From Acidovorax carolinensis (lineage in GTDB: Bacteria > Pseudomonadota > Gammaproteobacteria > Burkholderiales > Burkholderiaceae_C): 64,000 nt of DNA. Positions 48,292 through 56,480 of the stretch are shown here, piece by piece; positions within the stretch are counted from its first letter, which is position 1, and every line of letters starts with the position of its first letter. The position numbers were made by a program, and so were the translations under genes. Where the stretch lies: NCBI RefSeq assembly GCF_002157145.1, contig NZ_CP021361.1, positions 3,217,001-3,281,000 of the forward strand, in the 5' to 3' direction. A model generated the notes under the pieces. The model had not been told where the DNA came from, did not search any database, and worked only from the letters and a program-made list of their open reading frames with translations.

Positions 48292-50265
48292 CGGCCCACG
48301 CTGCCGCCCAATCTCCCACGACACCCCGCCGCCGCGCACCGTGGCGGCAAGTTGCTGCCCCAAGCGTTGTTCGATCACGGGTTTCCACGGCACCAGTGAG
48401 AACCCCATGCCGTCATCGAGCATCGCGTAGCGCCCACTGGCGAGCATGACGGAGCGCCGGTAGATGCCAGCCACGCGCTGCCCGTCGGCCACCGGGCGAT
48501 GCTCTAAGCCGGTGTCGGCCGCAATGTCTTTGGCGACCTGCGCCAGGTCCTGGTTGCGCAGCGTGCCCAGCAGGTTGCGCGCGAGGATCACACGCTGCCC
48601 GTGCCGCTCGGCCAGCCCCTGTTCGGCCAGAAAGTCGGCGCGTTGCTGCATCGCCTGTCTGGCCTCGCCACCAAAACCCAGGTCGCCCAAGCCCGAGCCA
48701 CCAGCGATCAGTTGCTGGTCGAGCCAGGTGGCTCCGATCACGCGGGCCTGCCGCTCGATGGGCAGGTGCGATTTCAGTTCCACGGCCACGCCGCCCAGGC
48801 GCTGTGCGTCATAGCGGCGGCCCTGTTCGGCCAGGTCGTCCGGCACCTTCCATAGCCCCTCGGCCACGCGCTCCACGATGCCTGCGCGGCGCAGGGCTTC
48901 CAGCCGGCGGACGTGGGCCGCGACGACTTCCTGCGGATCGCGGCCGGGCACGGCTTGACCCTGCGCAACGGCCAGGTGATGGTCGGTGCGGTATAGGCCG
49001 CCGCTCGCCAGTGCGGTGATGTTCTTGTCGGCAGCGCGCACGTCAGCCGATCCCTTCACCTCCACCACCGCGCCGGTCGGATAGTTCGCCAGTTCGTCGC
49101 GGGCATTGAGCGCGACGTAATGGGCTTTGCCGTCCACGCCGTCGATGACCAGATAGCCCCGGTCGCGCAGCTCGTCGGCCAGCCCCTTCGCGGCCACGCG
49201 ACCGACGATGGTTCGGCCATCGTCCCCCGGCTCGAACACCGCCAACTCGCGCGGCTCGCCACGCATGGCCCGCTGCATGGTGCGGATGATGTCGCCACGC
49301 TCGCCCAGGGCACGCAAGGTCTTCTCGGCGTCGGCATGGAAGGCCAAGGTGCCCGGCCGCAGCTCGTCGGCCAGGCCAAGGCGCTGCAAGCGTTGCAGGC
49401 GGCCGATCAGCAGCAGGCGCTGACGTTGCAACCGCGGTTCGTTGAGGCGTTCGACATGCACTCGGCCATCATCGCCGGCCTCACGTTGCAGCGTGCGGTC
49501 GAGGCTCGTCCATCGCTCTTGCTCGACCTCGCGCTGCAAAGTCTGCTGGATCTCCAGTTCGGTGCGCGGCCCCAGCCATTCGGTCGCCAGTTCGGCGGCG
49601 CGATGGCGGAAGCCATCGGCGATGTAGTCGCCCGCGATGATGAGGTCTTTGCCGGTGTCATCGCGCCCGCGCACGACGATGTGCGTGTGCGGGTTGTCGG
49701 TGTTCCAGTGAGTGACGGCCACCCAATCGAGGCCCGTGCCCAGGTCGGCCTCCATGCGGCCCATGAGGTGCCGCGTGTAGGTGCGCAGGTCTTCCAGTTC
49801 CGCGCCATCCTCGGGCGAGAGGATGAAGCGGAAATGGTGTCGGTCGTCGGCGCAGTGTTCCTTGAAGGCGTCGAGGTCGGCAGCATCGGTCTGCGGCCCA
49901 TAGGCTTGGCCCGGCTCGCCATCGCGGCCCACACCGTCGCGCTCGATGTAGCGCAGGTGCTTGGCGAGCGACTGCGGGCTGGCTTGGCGCTGGTTGACCA
50001 GCAGCGTCTTGATGGTCACGCGCCGCGACATGGGCGTGAGCTTCGCTCCGGCGAAGCGCGCCGCCGTGTGGCCGCGCCCCAGGCGCGAGCCGGGCCGCTG
50101 GCCGGTGCCCCTCCCGGTGCCGCTCGCAGTGCCAAGACGGCGCACAGTGGACTTGCCGCTGCTGGCCTTGCCTGCCTGCTTGAGCACCTTGGAGACGAAG
50201 CCCTGGCCCCGGTTCTTTGGGGCGCTGGGGCGGATGCGGAAATCATCGTCGCGGCGGTCGGTCAT
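48280..50265 (-). CDS. Relaxase/mobilization nuclease with DUF3363, 661 aa
   Basis: Nicks the transfer origin and leads the strand into the recipient. A basic N-terminus precedes the relaxase domain (residues about 85-250): SLAKHLRYIERDG, HHFRFILSPEDG and the metal-binding histidines in HWNTDNPHTHIVVRG. The DUF3363 part fills the C-terminal half (for example IRTMQRAMRGEPRELAVFEP). I chose ATG 50265 (MTDRRDDDFRIRPSAPKNR), the usual family start; the frame continues upstream through the non-coding stretch. Last gene of the traF side cluster and convergent with marR. Confidence 0.93.
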   Translation of the reverse strand: MTDRRDDDFRIRPSAPKNRGQGFVSKVLKQAGKASSGKSTVRRLGTASGTGRGTGQRPGSRLGRGHTAARFAGAKLTPMSRRVTIKTLLVNQRQASPQSLAKHLRYIERDGVGRDGEPGQAYGPQTDAADLDAFKEHCADDRHHFRFILSPEDGAELEDLRTYTRHLMGRMEADLGTGLDWVAVTHWNTDNPHTHIVVRGRDDTGKDLIIAGDYIADGFRHRAAELATEWLGPRTELEIQQTLQREVEQERWTSLDRTLQREAGDDGRVHVERLNEPRLQRQRLLLIGRLQRLQRLGLADELRPGTLAFHADAEKTLRALGERGDIIRTMQRAMRGEPRELAVFEPGDDGRTIVGRVAAKGLADELRDRGYLVIDGVDGKAHYVALNARDELANYPTGAVVEVKGSADVRAADKNITALASGGLYRTDHHLAVAQGQAVPGRDPQEVVAAHVRRLEALRRAGIVERVAEGLWKVPDDLAEQGRRYDAQRLGGVAVELKSHLPIERQARVIGATWLDQQLIAGGSGLGDLGFGGEARQAMQQRADFLAEQGLAERHGQRVILARNLLGTLRNQDLAQVAKDIAADTGLEHRPVADGQRVAGIYRRSVMLASGRYAMLDDGMGFSLVPWKPVIEQRLGQQLAATVRGGGVSWEIGRQRGPSIS

Positions 50266-50712
50266 GGCTGCGCTCCCTGCAAGCTCTGGCGTGTCCGGTC
50301 GTGCGAAGCACGCGGACATGCCTGCATTGGCGCGGGCCTCGCGCCCCAAGCGGCACGGTGGCGAAGCCGCTGCGTGCCGCGCCACCCCCATGTGCAGACT
50401 GGCTTTCGACGCGGCCCGGTGCCGCGTCCTTTTGTCTTGCCTTCCGCCTTTGCCCTCGCTCTCGCTCCGGGCGTCGGCGGCCCGGCGGCGCTGTGCTGCT
50501 TGCAGCCAGCGCGCCGGTGAACGCGCCAATGGCCGCAGGCCGGGCGTGTTCAAGGCAAGACGCCTGCACGTTGGATGGCTGCGCCGGATGTTGCGCGAAG
50601 TGCGGCGCGGATGCGTTCGCACTGCACGCGCGACGACACGGCAGCAGCAGCCGGAACGACACGCCCGATGGCACGATGGGATGCGCGGCAACGTGCAGCG
50701 AATCGGCGGCCA
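50266..50712. other. 447-bp non-coding stretch between traF and relaxase (possible oriT)
   Basis: No supported gene. It holds hairpins: TGTCCG-GT-CGTGC, loop GAA, GCACG-CGGACA at 50,292-50,318; and GACGCGGC with GCCGCGTC at 50,408-50,428, followed on the plus strand by CTTTTGTCTT. A structured stretch beside the relaxase start is where an origin of transfer is often found. I see no match to the IncP nick sequence, so this is inference only. Confidence 0.35.
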
Positions 50713-51312
50713 TCATGGGCGTGCCTCCAACCAGAGCGGATGCGCGACGCCGATCACGGCGGATGCGCTGACCGGGCCGAAATAGCGGCTGTCGAACGAC
50801 GCCGGATTGGTCACGCTCAACAGGAACAGCTCGCCCGGTTCGAGGCGGCGGCAAAGCTGCAAGGATGGCAGCGGCCGGCCCAGCCGGTCGGCAGGCAGCG
50901 CGGCGGCCGCAGGCGCGCCGTCGATGCGAACCTGCCCGGCGACGATGCAGACGTGTTGCGGCGCGACCGCGCCCACACGTTTGAGCAACGGAACGTGTGC
51001 CGGCAGGTAGCCGCGCTGCGCAGCAAGCACGCCAGCGTCGGCGGGCAATCGGGTCAGAACAATGCTGCCTACTTCCAGCCGACGTGGAAGTGAGGCGGCC
51101 CGATGGTCAAGCGGCTGCACGCGATACCAGCCGACCGGCACGCTGTCGGACGGGTTGTAGATCAGGCGCGGCAGCGGTTGCACGAACGCCGCCCAGGTCA
51201 GCGCAGCAAGGCCGACGGCGGCGAAGCCTGCCAGCACGATGCGAAAGCGCAGGCGCGAGCGAGGATGCGGCGCGGCTTCGGGCGTGCGTGCGGTGATGGA
51301 ATCAGCGGTCAT
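50713..51312 (-). CDS. traF: TraF-like signal peptidase (S26), 199 aa
   Basis: Inner-membrane peptidase that in IncP systems processes and cyclises the TrbC pilin. N-terminal membrane helix (IVLAGFAAVGLAALTWAAFV), catalytic Ser in NPSDSVPVGWYRV, catalytic Lys in VPLLKRVGAVAPQHVC, and the C-terminal SFDSRYFGPVSASAVIG box typical of S26. Overlaps the DUF2840 stop by ATGA. Pairs functionally with trbC at 37,104. Confidence 0.93.
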   Translation of the reverse strand: MTADSITARTPEAAPHPRSRLRFRIVLAGFAAVGLAALTWAAFVQPLPRLIYNPSDSVPVGWYRVQPLDHRAASLPRRLEVGSIVLTRLPADAGVLAAQRGYLPAHVPLLKRVGAVAPQHVCIVAGQVRIDGAPAAAALPADRLGRPLPSLQLCRRLEPGELFLLSVTNPASFDSRYFGPVSASAVIGVAHPLWLEARP

Positions 51313-51866
51313 GGCAGCGCCCTCCCGGCCAGCCAGGCGGCGTGCCGCTCGGCGGTGTATTCGGGCAAAGGCAGGCGGGCCACCAGACGGTTGCCCAGCG
51401 TGCGCCAGTACGCGGGCGACACGTCAATGGCGGCGATGCCCTGCGCGTCGATGCCGTCGATGCGTTCCAGCACGGCACGCACCGCGTTCTCGCCTTCGGC
51501 GTGCAGCAGCAGGCGTGCGCCCGGCCGCACGCCGGGAATGCGCTGCATGTCGTCCAGCGGCGTGGCGGCTTGCATCACCATGAGCTGCCAGCGGATCGTG
51601 CCGTAGTCGTTTGCTTCCCAGCGCACGCGGCAGAACATTGCACGCGGCAGGAACACCGCGCAGCGCCGCCAGCGGTCGAGCCGCAGCGTGCGCGCCGGTT
51701 CGCCGAAACGCAGGTAGAGCTTGAAGCGCGGTTCGATGTAGGCGAGCGATACGCGAGTCAGGGGCACGCTGCCAGCTTGGCCGGCGAGCGTCGAAAGCGA
51801 AGGCGGCGGCGCAGCAGCCGGTGCAGCCGTCGCCGCGTGAGCGGCAGGCAAGGCGGATATGTTCAT
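51309..51866 (-). CDS. DUF2840 family protein, 185 aa
   Basis: Family regularly found between the parA module and traF in Tn4371-type elements. After an Ala-rich leader comes the conserved part: TRVSLAYIEPRFKLYLRFG, VFLPRAMFCRVRWEANDYGT and DVSPAYWRTLGNRLVARLPL. Soluble; function unknown. Overlaps both neighbours by ATGA, so it belongs to the parA-RHH-DUF2840-traF operon. Confidence 0.85.
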   Translation of the reverse strand: MNISALPAAHAATAAPAAAPPPSLSTLAGQAGSVPLTRVSLAYIEPRFKLYLRFGEPARTLRLDRWRRCAVFLPRAMFCRVRWEANDYGTIRWQLMVMQAATPLDDMQRIPGVRPGARLLLHAEGENAVRAVLERIDGIDAQGIAAIDVSPAYWRTLGNRLVARLPLPEYTAERHAAWLAGRALP

Positions 51867-52132
51867 GGCAGGTTCTCCGGGCGCTTGTCGGGAAACTCCC
51901 GCTCCAGCAGGCCGCGCAGCAGTTCGGCCACGGTCACGCCCTGGCCGAAGGCGGCGATCTTGATGCGCGCGCGCAGCGCGGGCGTCACGTCGAGCGTCAG
52001 GCGAGCCGTGTAAAGGTCGCCTTTGTTGAGCGCATCGGCATCGCCCTGGCGAATCCACGCCTCGGCGTGCGGATTCGCGGGCGGACGCGCACCGATGCCC
52101 ACGCGCTTGCTGCGTGGTGGCTTTGCGGTCAT
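51863..52132 (-). CDS. Small ribbon-helix-helix partition-type protein, 89 aa
   Basis: Basic N-terminus (KPPRSKRVGIGARP) and a C-terminal ribbon-helix-helix (LYTARLTLDVTPALRARIKI, GQGVTVAELLRGLLEREF). It follows parA with a 4-base overlap, the position of a ParB-type centromere binder in many small partition loci. I suggest it is the DNA-binding partner of ParA; not proven. The large ParB at 59,876 is separate. Confidence 0.8.
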   Translation of the reverse strand: MTAKPPRSKRVGIGARPPANPHAEAWIRQGDADALNKGDLYTARLTLDVTPALRARIKIAAFGQGVTVAELLRGLLEREFPDKRPENLP

Positions 52133-52767
52133 GTCGGCCACCGCAGCAGCTCGTCCACCAGCGCGGCTATCTCGCGTGCAGCGGCGCTGTCCGGTGCCGT
52201 CTCGCGTGCGAGCCGACCGGCGGCCACGCTGTCGGCGAAGACGATGCGCTGGCGAACCTCGGCGCGCAGTGCCGGCAGCGGCTGTTCGGCCAGCGACTGC
52301 CGCGCCTCCCGACCGATCACCGTGGTGCTGACGCGCCGATTGATGACGAAGGCCGCGCGCAGCGCAGGCCGAAACACCTGCGCCTCGCGGATCAGCGTCA
52401 CCATCTCGGCGCTGGCCCACAGGTCGTAGGGGCTGGGCTGCACGGGGATCAGCACGCGCTCGGCCGCCAGCAGCGCGGAGCGCGCCAGTGCCGCGATGCG
52501 TGGCGGGCCGTCGATGATGACGTGATCTGCGCGGCGGGCCAGTTCCGGCGCTTCTTGGTGCAGCGTCTCGCGGGCGAGGCCCACGGCGCTGAACAGCCGG
52601 GGCAAACCCTGCTGGCTGCGCCGCTGCGTCCAGTCCAGCGAGGAACCTTGCGGGTCGGCATCCAGCAGGATGACGTGCAGGCCGCGCAGCGCCAACTCGC
52701 CCGCGATGTGCGTGGCGAGCGTGGTCTTGCCGACGCCGCCTTTCTGGTTGAGCAAGGCGACGATCAT
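52129..52767 (-). CDS. parA: ParA-family partition ATPase, 212 aa
   Basis: Deviant Walker ATPase: NQKGGVGKTTLATHIAGEL at the N-terminus, LLDADPQGSSLDW and HVIIDGPPRI. The short type without N-terminal HTH. ATG 52767 directly begins the fold (MIVALLNQKGG). Together with the following RHH gene it forms a partition locus next to repA and the iterons, suited to keeping an excised circular element in dividing cells. Confidence 0.94.
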   Translation of the reverse strand: MIVALLNQKGGVGKTTLATHIAGELALRGLHVILLDADPQGSSLDWTQRRSQQGLPRLFSAVGLARETLHQEAPELARRADHVIIDGPPRIAALARSALLAAERVLIPVQPSPYDLWASAEMVTLIREAQVFRPALRAAFVINRRVSTTVIGREARQSLAEQPLPALRAEVRQRIVFADSVAAGRLARETAPDSAAAREIAALVDELLRWPT

Positions 52768-53068
52768 GGCGCGGCCCTCCGATCGGGAAAGCCGGCCTGG
52801 TTTTGCCTTGCCGAACGGGGTTGGTTTTGGGGCTGTTCTTGCCTTCGGGACTGCGGCGCTTTTTGCCTTGCGGCAGTTGTCCACCGAAACGGCGCTGCTC
52901 TACCAAAAGTTAGAGAATTTAAGTTAGGAATGTTAGAGGGCGCGAAAACCCAATGCTGGCGCGGGTTTGCGGCCGATTGGCACGCCTGATAGCACGATAG
53001 TGCCACGCCTGATAGCACGATACCCCGCACGCCTGATAGCACGACACCATTCACAGCTTGTCCCGGAG
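52768..53068. other. Iteron region between repA and parA (putative oriV)
   Basis: Three direct repeats of CACGCCTGATAGCACGA begin at 52,981, 53,004 and 53,028, spaced 23 and 24 bases, so on nearly the same face of the helix. An AT-richer stretch at 52,904-52,938 carries three GTTAG motifs. Iterons beside a RepA gene are the usual form of a replication origin; the same region would carry the parA promoter. Confidence 0.75.
52981..53044. repeat. Three direct iterons CACGCCTGATAGCACGA
   Basis: Copies at 52,981-52,997, 53,004-53,020 and 53,028-53,044 are identical over 17 bases. They lie just past the 3' end of repA. Confidence 0.93.
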
Positions 53069-53938
53069 TTATCCCCGTGCCGTGGGCGGCACGGGCCGGA
53101 AGGTCAGCAGCTCCATGCCGCTGTCCGGCATCCGCTCGATGCCCAGGACGTAGCCGGGCAGCGACTGCCGCGCGACCAGCGCGCGCAGGTCGCAAGCGAA
53201 GTCGTAGGGCTTGGCGGTGCTGCCGGATTTCTGGTGCAGATAGCGGAAGTCGAACTGCCAGCCGTATTCCTGCCTGCCGCCATGCTTGCGCACCAAGCGA
53301 TACAGCCAGCGCTCGATGCCGCCTGTCAGCCGGAAATACGCCGGGTCGATGGTCAGCACCAGGGCGGCGTCCAGCACGCCAGCATAGAACCAGTCCGGCA
53401 GGATCAGCTCGATGCCCAGCGGCGTGCCGCTGGTGTCGGCCAGCTCCTTCCATTCGTTGATCCACGAGAAGCGGTGCAGGCGCCGCCCCGTCGTCTCGCG
53501 GATGGACGTGGCCACCGTGGTCGATTGCAGCCGGTCGAGCGCGGCCTTGAGGCGCTGGTAGTCGCGCAGCGACTTGCCGCGCCCGATGAAGCGCAGGATC
53601 TCGTAGGGCGTAGCCTGCATGAGCCGCGACGGCCGCAGGCCGGCGTCCTTCGCCTCCACGATCTGCGAGGCCGCCCAGATCAGCACGTCCGCATCCCAGA
53701 TCGTGGCGATGCCGTGCTCCTGCGTGCCTTCCACGCGGATCGTCACGTTGCCCGCCCGGAAGTCGATCGGCGCGACGCGCCGCGACTTCGCCAGCGAGAA
53801 GAACGGATAGGCCATCAAGTCCTGGCTGTCGCGCGGCGCCATGTCGCCGGGCAAGGCGCGGAACAGGTCGAGCTGTTCGCGCTTCTGCACCGGCCGCTGC
53901 CGGGACGGCAGCGCAGGACGGGACATGACGGCGGCCAC
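53069..53938 (-). CDS. repA: Replication initiator protein RepA, 289 aa
   Basis: Family of RepA initiators found in plasmids and Tn4371-type elements. Typical sequence: SQDLMAYPFFSLAKSRR, IDFRAGNVTIRVEGTQEHG, TIWDADVLIWAASQIVEAKD, PYEILRFIGRGKSLRDYQRL and WFYAGVLDAALVLTIDPAYF. It would bind the iterons downstream and replicate the excised form. ATG 53938; a second ATG four codons in is also possible. It sits 14 bases after the AlpA-like gene. Confidence 0.92.
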   Translation of the reverse strand: MAAVMSRPALPSRQRPVQKREQLDLFRALPGDMAPRDSQDLMAYPFFSLAKSRRVAPIDFRAGNVTIRVEGTQEHGIATIWDADVLIWAASQIVEAKDAGLRPSRLMQATPYEILRFIGRGKSLRDYQRLKAALDRLQSTTVATSIRETTGRRLHRFSWINEWKELADTSGTPLGIELILPDWFYAGVLDAALVLTIDPAYFRLTGGIERWLYRLVRKHGGRQEYGWQFDFRYLHQKSGSTAKPYDFACDLRALVARQSLPGYVLGIERMPDSGMELLTFRPVPPTARG

Positions 53939-53952
53939 CCGTGAACCGACGA

Positions 53953-54234
53953 TCAGCGGCGATCACGGTAATCACCCGCATGGCGCTCGGCGTACTCCGG
54001 GTCGGACGTGGCATCGAAACTGCGCGCATCGGCCCAGGCATCCAGGTCGGCCACCGCATACATGACGCGGCGGCCGAACTTGCGGAACTTCGGCCCGCCG
54101 CCGATCACACGCTGTTTCTCCAGCGTGCGCGGGCTGAGGCGCAGATACTCGGCGGCCTCGTCGTTGGTCAGGTAGCGTTGGGGCTGCGCGGGCGCAGCGA
54201 CAGCAGCGGCGGGCCGCAAGGGGGCAGGTCGCAT
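53953..54234 (-). CDS. AlpA/excisionase-type helix-turn-helix protein, 93 aa
   Basis: The MerR-like winged helix: YLTNDEAAEYLRLSPRTLEK, then GGGPKFRKFGRRVMYAVADL, the common DNA-binding module of excisionases and AlpA regulators. ATG 54234 has GGAGG eight bases before it. It precedes repA closely and may control repA or excision. The 36 bases upstream that stay open are not needed. Confidence 0.87.
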   Translation of the reverse strand: MRPAPLRPAAAVAAPAQPQRYLTNDEAAEYLRLSPRTLEKQRVIGGGPKFRKFGRRVMYAVADLDAWADARSFDATSDPEYAERHAGDYRDRR

Positions 54235-54354
54235 GGGATGAACCTCCATCGGTCGGCAAAGCCCGGCCACACAGCGCGACCGGATGGAGTTAGTCTCAAG
54301 AAAGCGAGGCTTCCTGCTAAGGGACGATTTGCAGGGGGCGCGAAACGTCCCCCC

Positions 54355-55125
54355 CTAATGCGACGAAGCTGGCGGAAGCTGTGCCAGGCGGCGATAGCCG
54401 CCGCGCATCAGCGCATCGCCACGACGCACCAGTCGGCGCACGCGGGCGCGCAAGGCGCTGTCCGCGTGCCAATCGGCTACGACTGCATCCGCACCGAACA
54501 ACCCTTCGGCCACCTCGCGCAAGGACGCGCCCGCGAGGGTCGCATCAAGCGCCTGCAAGGTGTGCAGTTCCAGCAGCGCGGCGGGTGTGGGCCGGGAACG
54601 GGCCGCTGCTGCAGGTACGGCAGCCGTCGCCACGGCCAAGGCGTCCAGTTCCGCTGCGAGCGTGCGATAGCGCGCGCAGGGCGTGGCGCAGGCGCGGGTG
54701 GCGTAGAGGTACGCCATGCCGTCTTCCAGCCCCGGCGCGAGCGCAAGCCGCATGCAGCAGCCGGGCCAGCGCGACACCAGCACCAGGCGCTTGCCATCGT
54801 GGATCAGGTGCTTGCGACCGGGCACGCGCCAGAACTCGAAGGCATAGGCATTGGGCGGCGGATCGGCATCGGGATAGAGCTGCACCACGGCATCGTGGTC
54901 GGGGAACCAAGCCGGATGCGCGTCGCGCGCATCCAGGGTGGGATCTTCGAGCAGGCGAAGCCCCCAAGCATGCGCCGCCTCCGGTCGGCGGCGACGGTGC
55001 AGCCAGTCGCGGCGGTAGTCGGGGTGGCGGCGCAGGTATTCCCACGCCAGCGCGGGGCCGTCGAGGTGCAGCGTGTAGAGATACGCGGCGGTCGGATACC
55101 AGTGTTCGGCGCTCGGGTCAGCCAT
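54355..55125 (-). CDS. DUF2285 family protein, 256 aa
   Basis: N-terminal part begins WYPTAAYLYTLHLDGPALAW, EYLRRHPDYRRDW (DUF6499-like), and the C-terminal DUF2285 part has LYATRACATPCARYRTLAAEL and LREVAEGLFGADAVVADW, the latter like an HTH. Proteins of this type occupy this position in many Tn4371-type elements and are presumed regulators; function unproven. It ends 120 bases before the AlpA-like gene; between them, GGGACG and CGTCCC (54,322-54,352) can pair. Confidence 0.8.
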   Translation of the reverse strand: MADPSAEHWYPTAAYLYTLHLDGPALAWEYLRRHPDYRRDWLHRRRRPEAAHAWGLRLLEDPTLDARDAHPAWFPDHDAVVQLYPDADPPPNAYAFEFWRVPGRKHLIHDGKRLVLVSRWPGCCMRLALAPGLEDGMAYLYATRACATPCARYRTLAAELDALAVATAAVPAAAARSRPTPAALLELHTLQALDATLAGASLREVAEGLFGADAVVADWHADSALRARVRRLVRRGDALMRGGYRRLAQLPPASSH

Positions 55126-55462
55126 GACGCAGCCTCCTGTCGTTCAGCAGGAACGTCGCGACGGATTCCGGCGTGCGAGAGCTATCGAGTCGCCATCAAG
55201 TAGTCATCGAAATCGAGGTAAACTGTAACTGCTGGTGTCAAGACTGATTCGCTCCAGGGCATTGCGGAAATCGTCTGAATGCGACGGCTGCGCCGCCACA
55301 AAAATGGTGCGCAGCGTGGAGCACCGTGCAGCAGCCCGCGTCAAAGATCATGACTGTTTGCATCAGAAGCGTACCGCTTCGGTGCAAGAGTGTGGATTCA
55401 GACGTTCCGGGTCTTGGGTAAGACCGAAATAGTCAGAATGCGCCGTCGTTGGCTGAGGTTGC
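55126..55462. other. 337-bp intergenic stretch, no gene found
   Basis: Short frames only. AT-richer than the surroundings; on the minus strand it contains TTGACA (55,234-55,239) that could serve as a -35 for the DUF2285 gene, without a convincing -10. GTCTGAATGCG (55,271) and GTCAGAATGCG (55,433) form an imperfect direct repeat. Confidence 0.45.
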
Positions 55463-55813
55463 TCAGTCGGTGATCGAGCCGTTTTCCTCGGCCAGCCGCA
55501 GGTACTCCGACAGCAGCCGCACCGGCTGGAAGTAGCGGTCGCGCATCACCGGCTGCTTGCGCGGCCCGACGATGGACGCCAGATCGGACAGCTTCACATG
55601 GCCCAGCCCGGGCATGCCAATTCCCAGGTCGATCAGTCCCCATGCCGTATCACCATCGGCCGGATCAAGCGCGGCCAGCAGCCAGGTGGCGTGCGCGTCA
55701 GGGGTGAACAGCCGCACCGCCGGCATCGGGTCGATGCTCTGGCCCGCAGCGCGTGCCTCGCCGATGGCGAGCAGTTGGGCGCGGTGTTCGGCGGTGATGA
55801 GCGGTTGGGTCAT
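55463..55813 (-). CDS. DUF2958 family protein, 116 aa
   Basis: The whole protein is the domain: PMPAVRLFTPDAHATWLLAA, DPADGDTAWGLIDLGIGMPG, LGHVKLSDLASI and RYFQPVRLLSEYLRLAEENG. Common in plasmids and ICEs, function unknown. ATG 55813 begins MTQPLITAEHRAQLLAIG; the open frame upstream overlaps the regulatory region. Divergent from the XRE gene across 317 bp. Confidence 0.88.
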   Translation of the reverse strand: MTQPLITAEHRAQLLAIGEARAAGQSIDPMPAVRLFTPDAHATWLLAALDPADGDTAWGLIDLGIGMPGLGHVKLSDLASIVGPRKQPVMRDRYFQPVRLLSEYLRLAEENGSITD

Positions 55814-56130
55814 GGTCGGCACTCCCACGAATCCGACGATGCATGGATACGTCTTCCCGTCAAAGCGCGGAACCGGCGAAGCGGATGCGTGCTTTCGTGC
55901 GGAAGCACGAAGGCGCGAGCCGTCGAATCCGTACATGCACGGAAACGCAGAAGCGGAATTGTGCAGGCCAGGAAAGACACGAATGCGGTTCCCCGATTCT
56001 GTTGGAATCCGCCCAGGCGGATTTCCGTAAAAGCACGAAGGCGGGTTGCTCAACCAGAAATGAACACTATAGATTGTAGCCCTATAGAGCGCAATCGACT
56101 GTCATCTTGGTTTTTCAGGGGAAACCATAG
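55814..56130. promoter_or_regulatory. Repeat-rich divergent control region between DUF2958 and XRE genes
   Basis: AAGCACGAAGGCG occurs at 55,903-55,915 and 56,031-56,043, with a related CACGAATGCG at 55,978. Hairpins: GCTTTCGTGC with GCACGAAGGC (55,891-55,914) and AATCCGCC with GGCGGATT (56,006-56,023). Near the XRE start lie two CTATAG boxes (56,067-56,072 and 56,082-56,087), 15 bases apart, a likely operator. Confidence 0.6.
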
Positions 56131-56424
56131 GTGGCGGCGAAAAACTCATTGGCGACGGCAATACGGACGGTCAGAAAAGCGCGTGGCTTGAGCCAGGAAG
56201 CGTTCTCTGACGTGTCGAGCCGCACCTATATGAGTTCGCTGGAGCGCGACCTGAAAAGTCCGACCATGCACAAACTGGCCGAGCTGTGCGAGGTCATGGG
56301 AGTGCATCCGCTCACGCTGCTGACGCTGGCCTACGCCGGCGACAGCACGCGCAAGGTTGACCAGCTCCTGGCGCAGGTGCGCCAAGAGCTGGAAGAGATC
56401 GAAGCCACTCGCAAGGACATCTGA
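56131..56424 (+). CDS. XRE-family regulator, 97 aa
   Basis: Single lambda-repressor-like HTH (LATAIRTVRKARGLSQEAFS, MSSLERDLKSPTMHKLAELC, GVHPLTLLTLAYAG) plus a short helical tail. Size and layout resemble restriction-modification controller (C) proteins and phage-type repressors. The GTG 56131 start follows AGGGGAA. Paired CTATAG boxes lie upstream, suggesting autoregulation. The DUF4238 gene follows 56 bases later on the same strand and may be controlled by it. Confidence 0.85.
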   Translation: MAAKNSLATAIRTVRKARGLSQEAFSDVSSRTYMSSLERDLKSPTMHKLAELCEVMGVHPLTLLTLAYAGDSTRKVDQLLAQVRQELEEIEATRKDI

Positions 56425-56480
56425 CGCCGCGCAGGAATTGCATTACCTTCCTCTTGTGTGCGATCCGCTCAAAGCTGCTC

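Noticed and set aside
48280..50691. 803-codon version of the relaxase
   Set aside because: The extra 142 codons are low-complexity Arg/Ser/Ala sequence; the family start MTDRRDDDFRIRP is at 50,265.
50266..50712. IncP-type nick sequence
   Set aside because: No stretch resembling the known IncP nick region was found, so only a general oriT suggestion is made.
52764..54059. 431-codon minus-strand frame across the repA region
   Set aside because: Reads repA out of frame and passes through the iterons; it is Arg/Ala/Gly-rich without domains.
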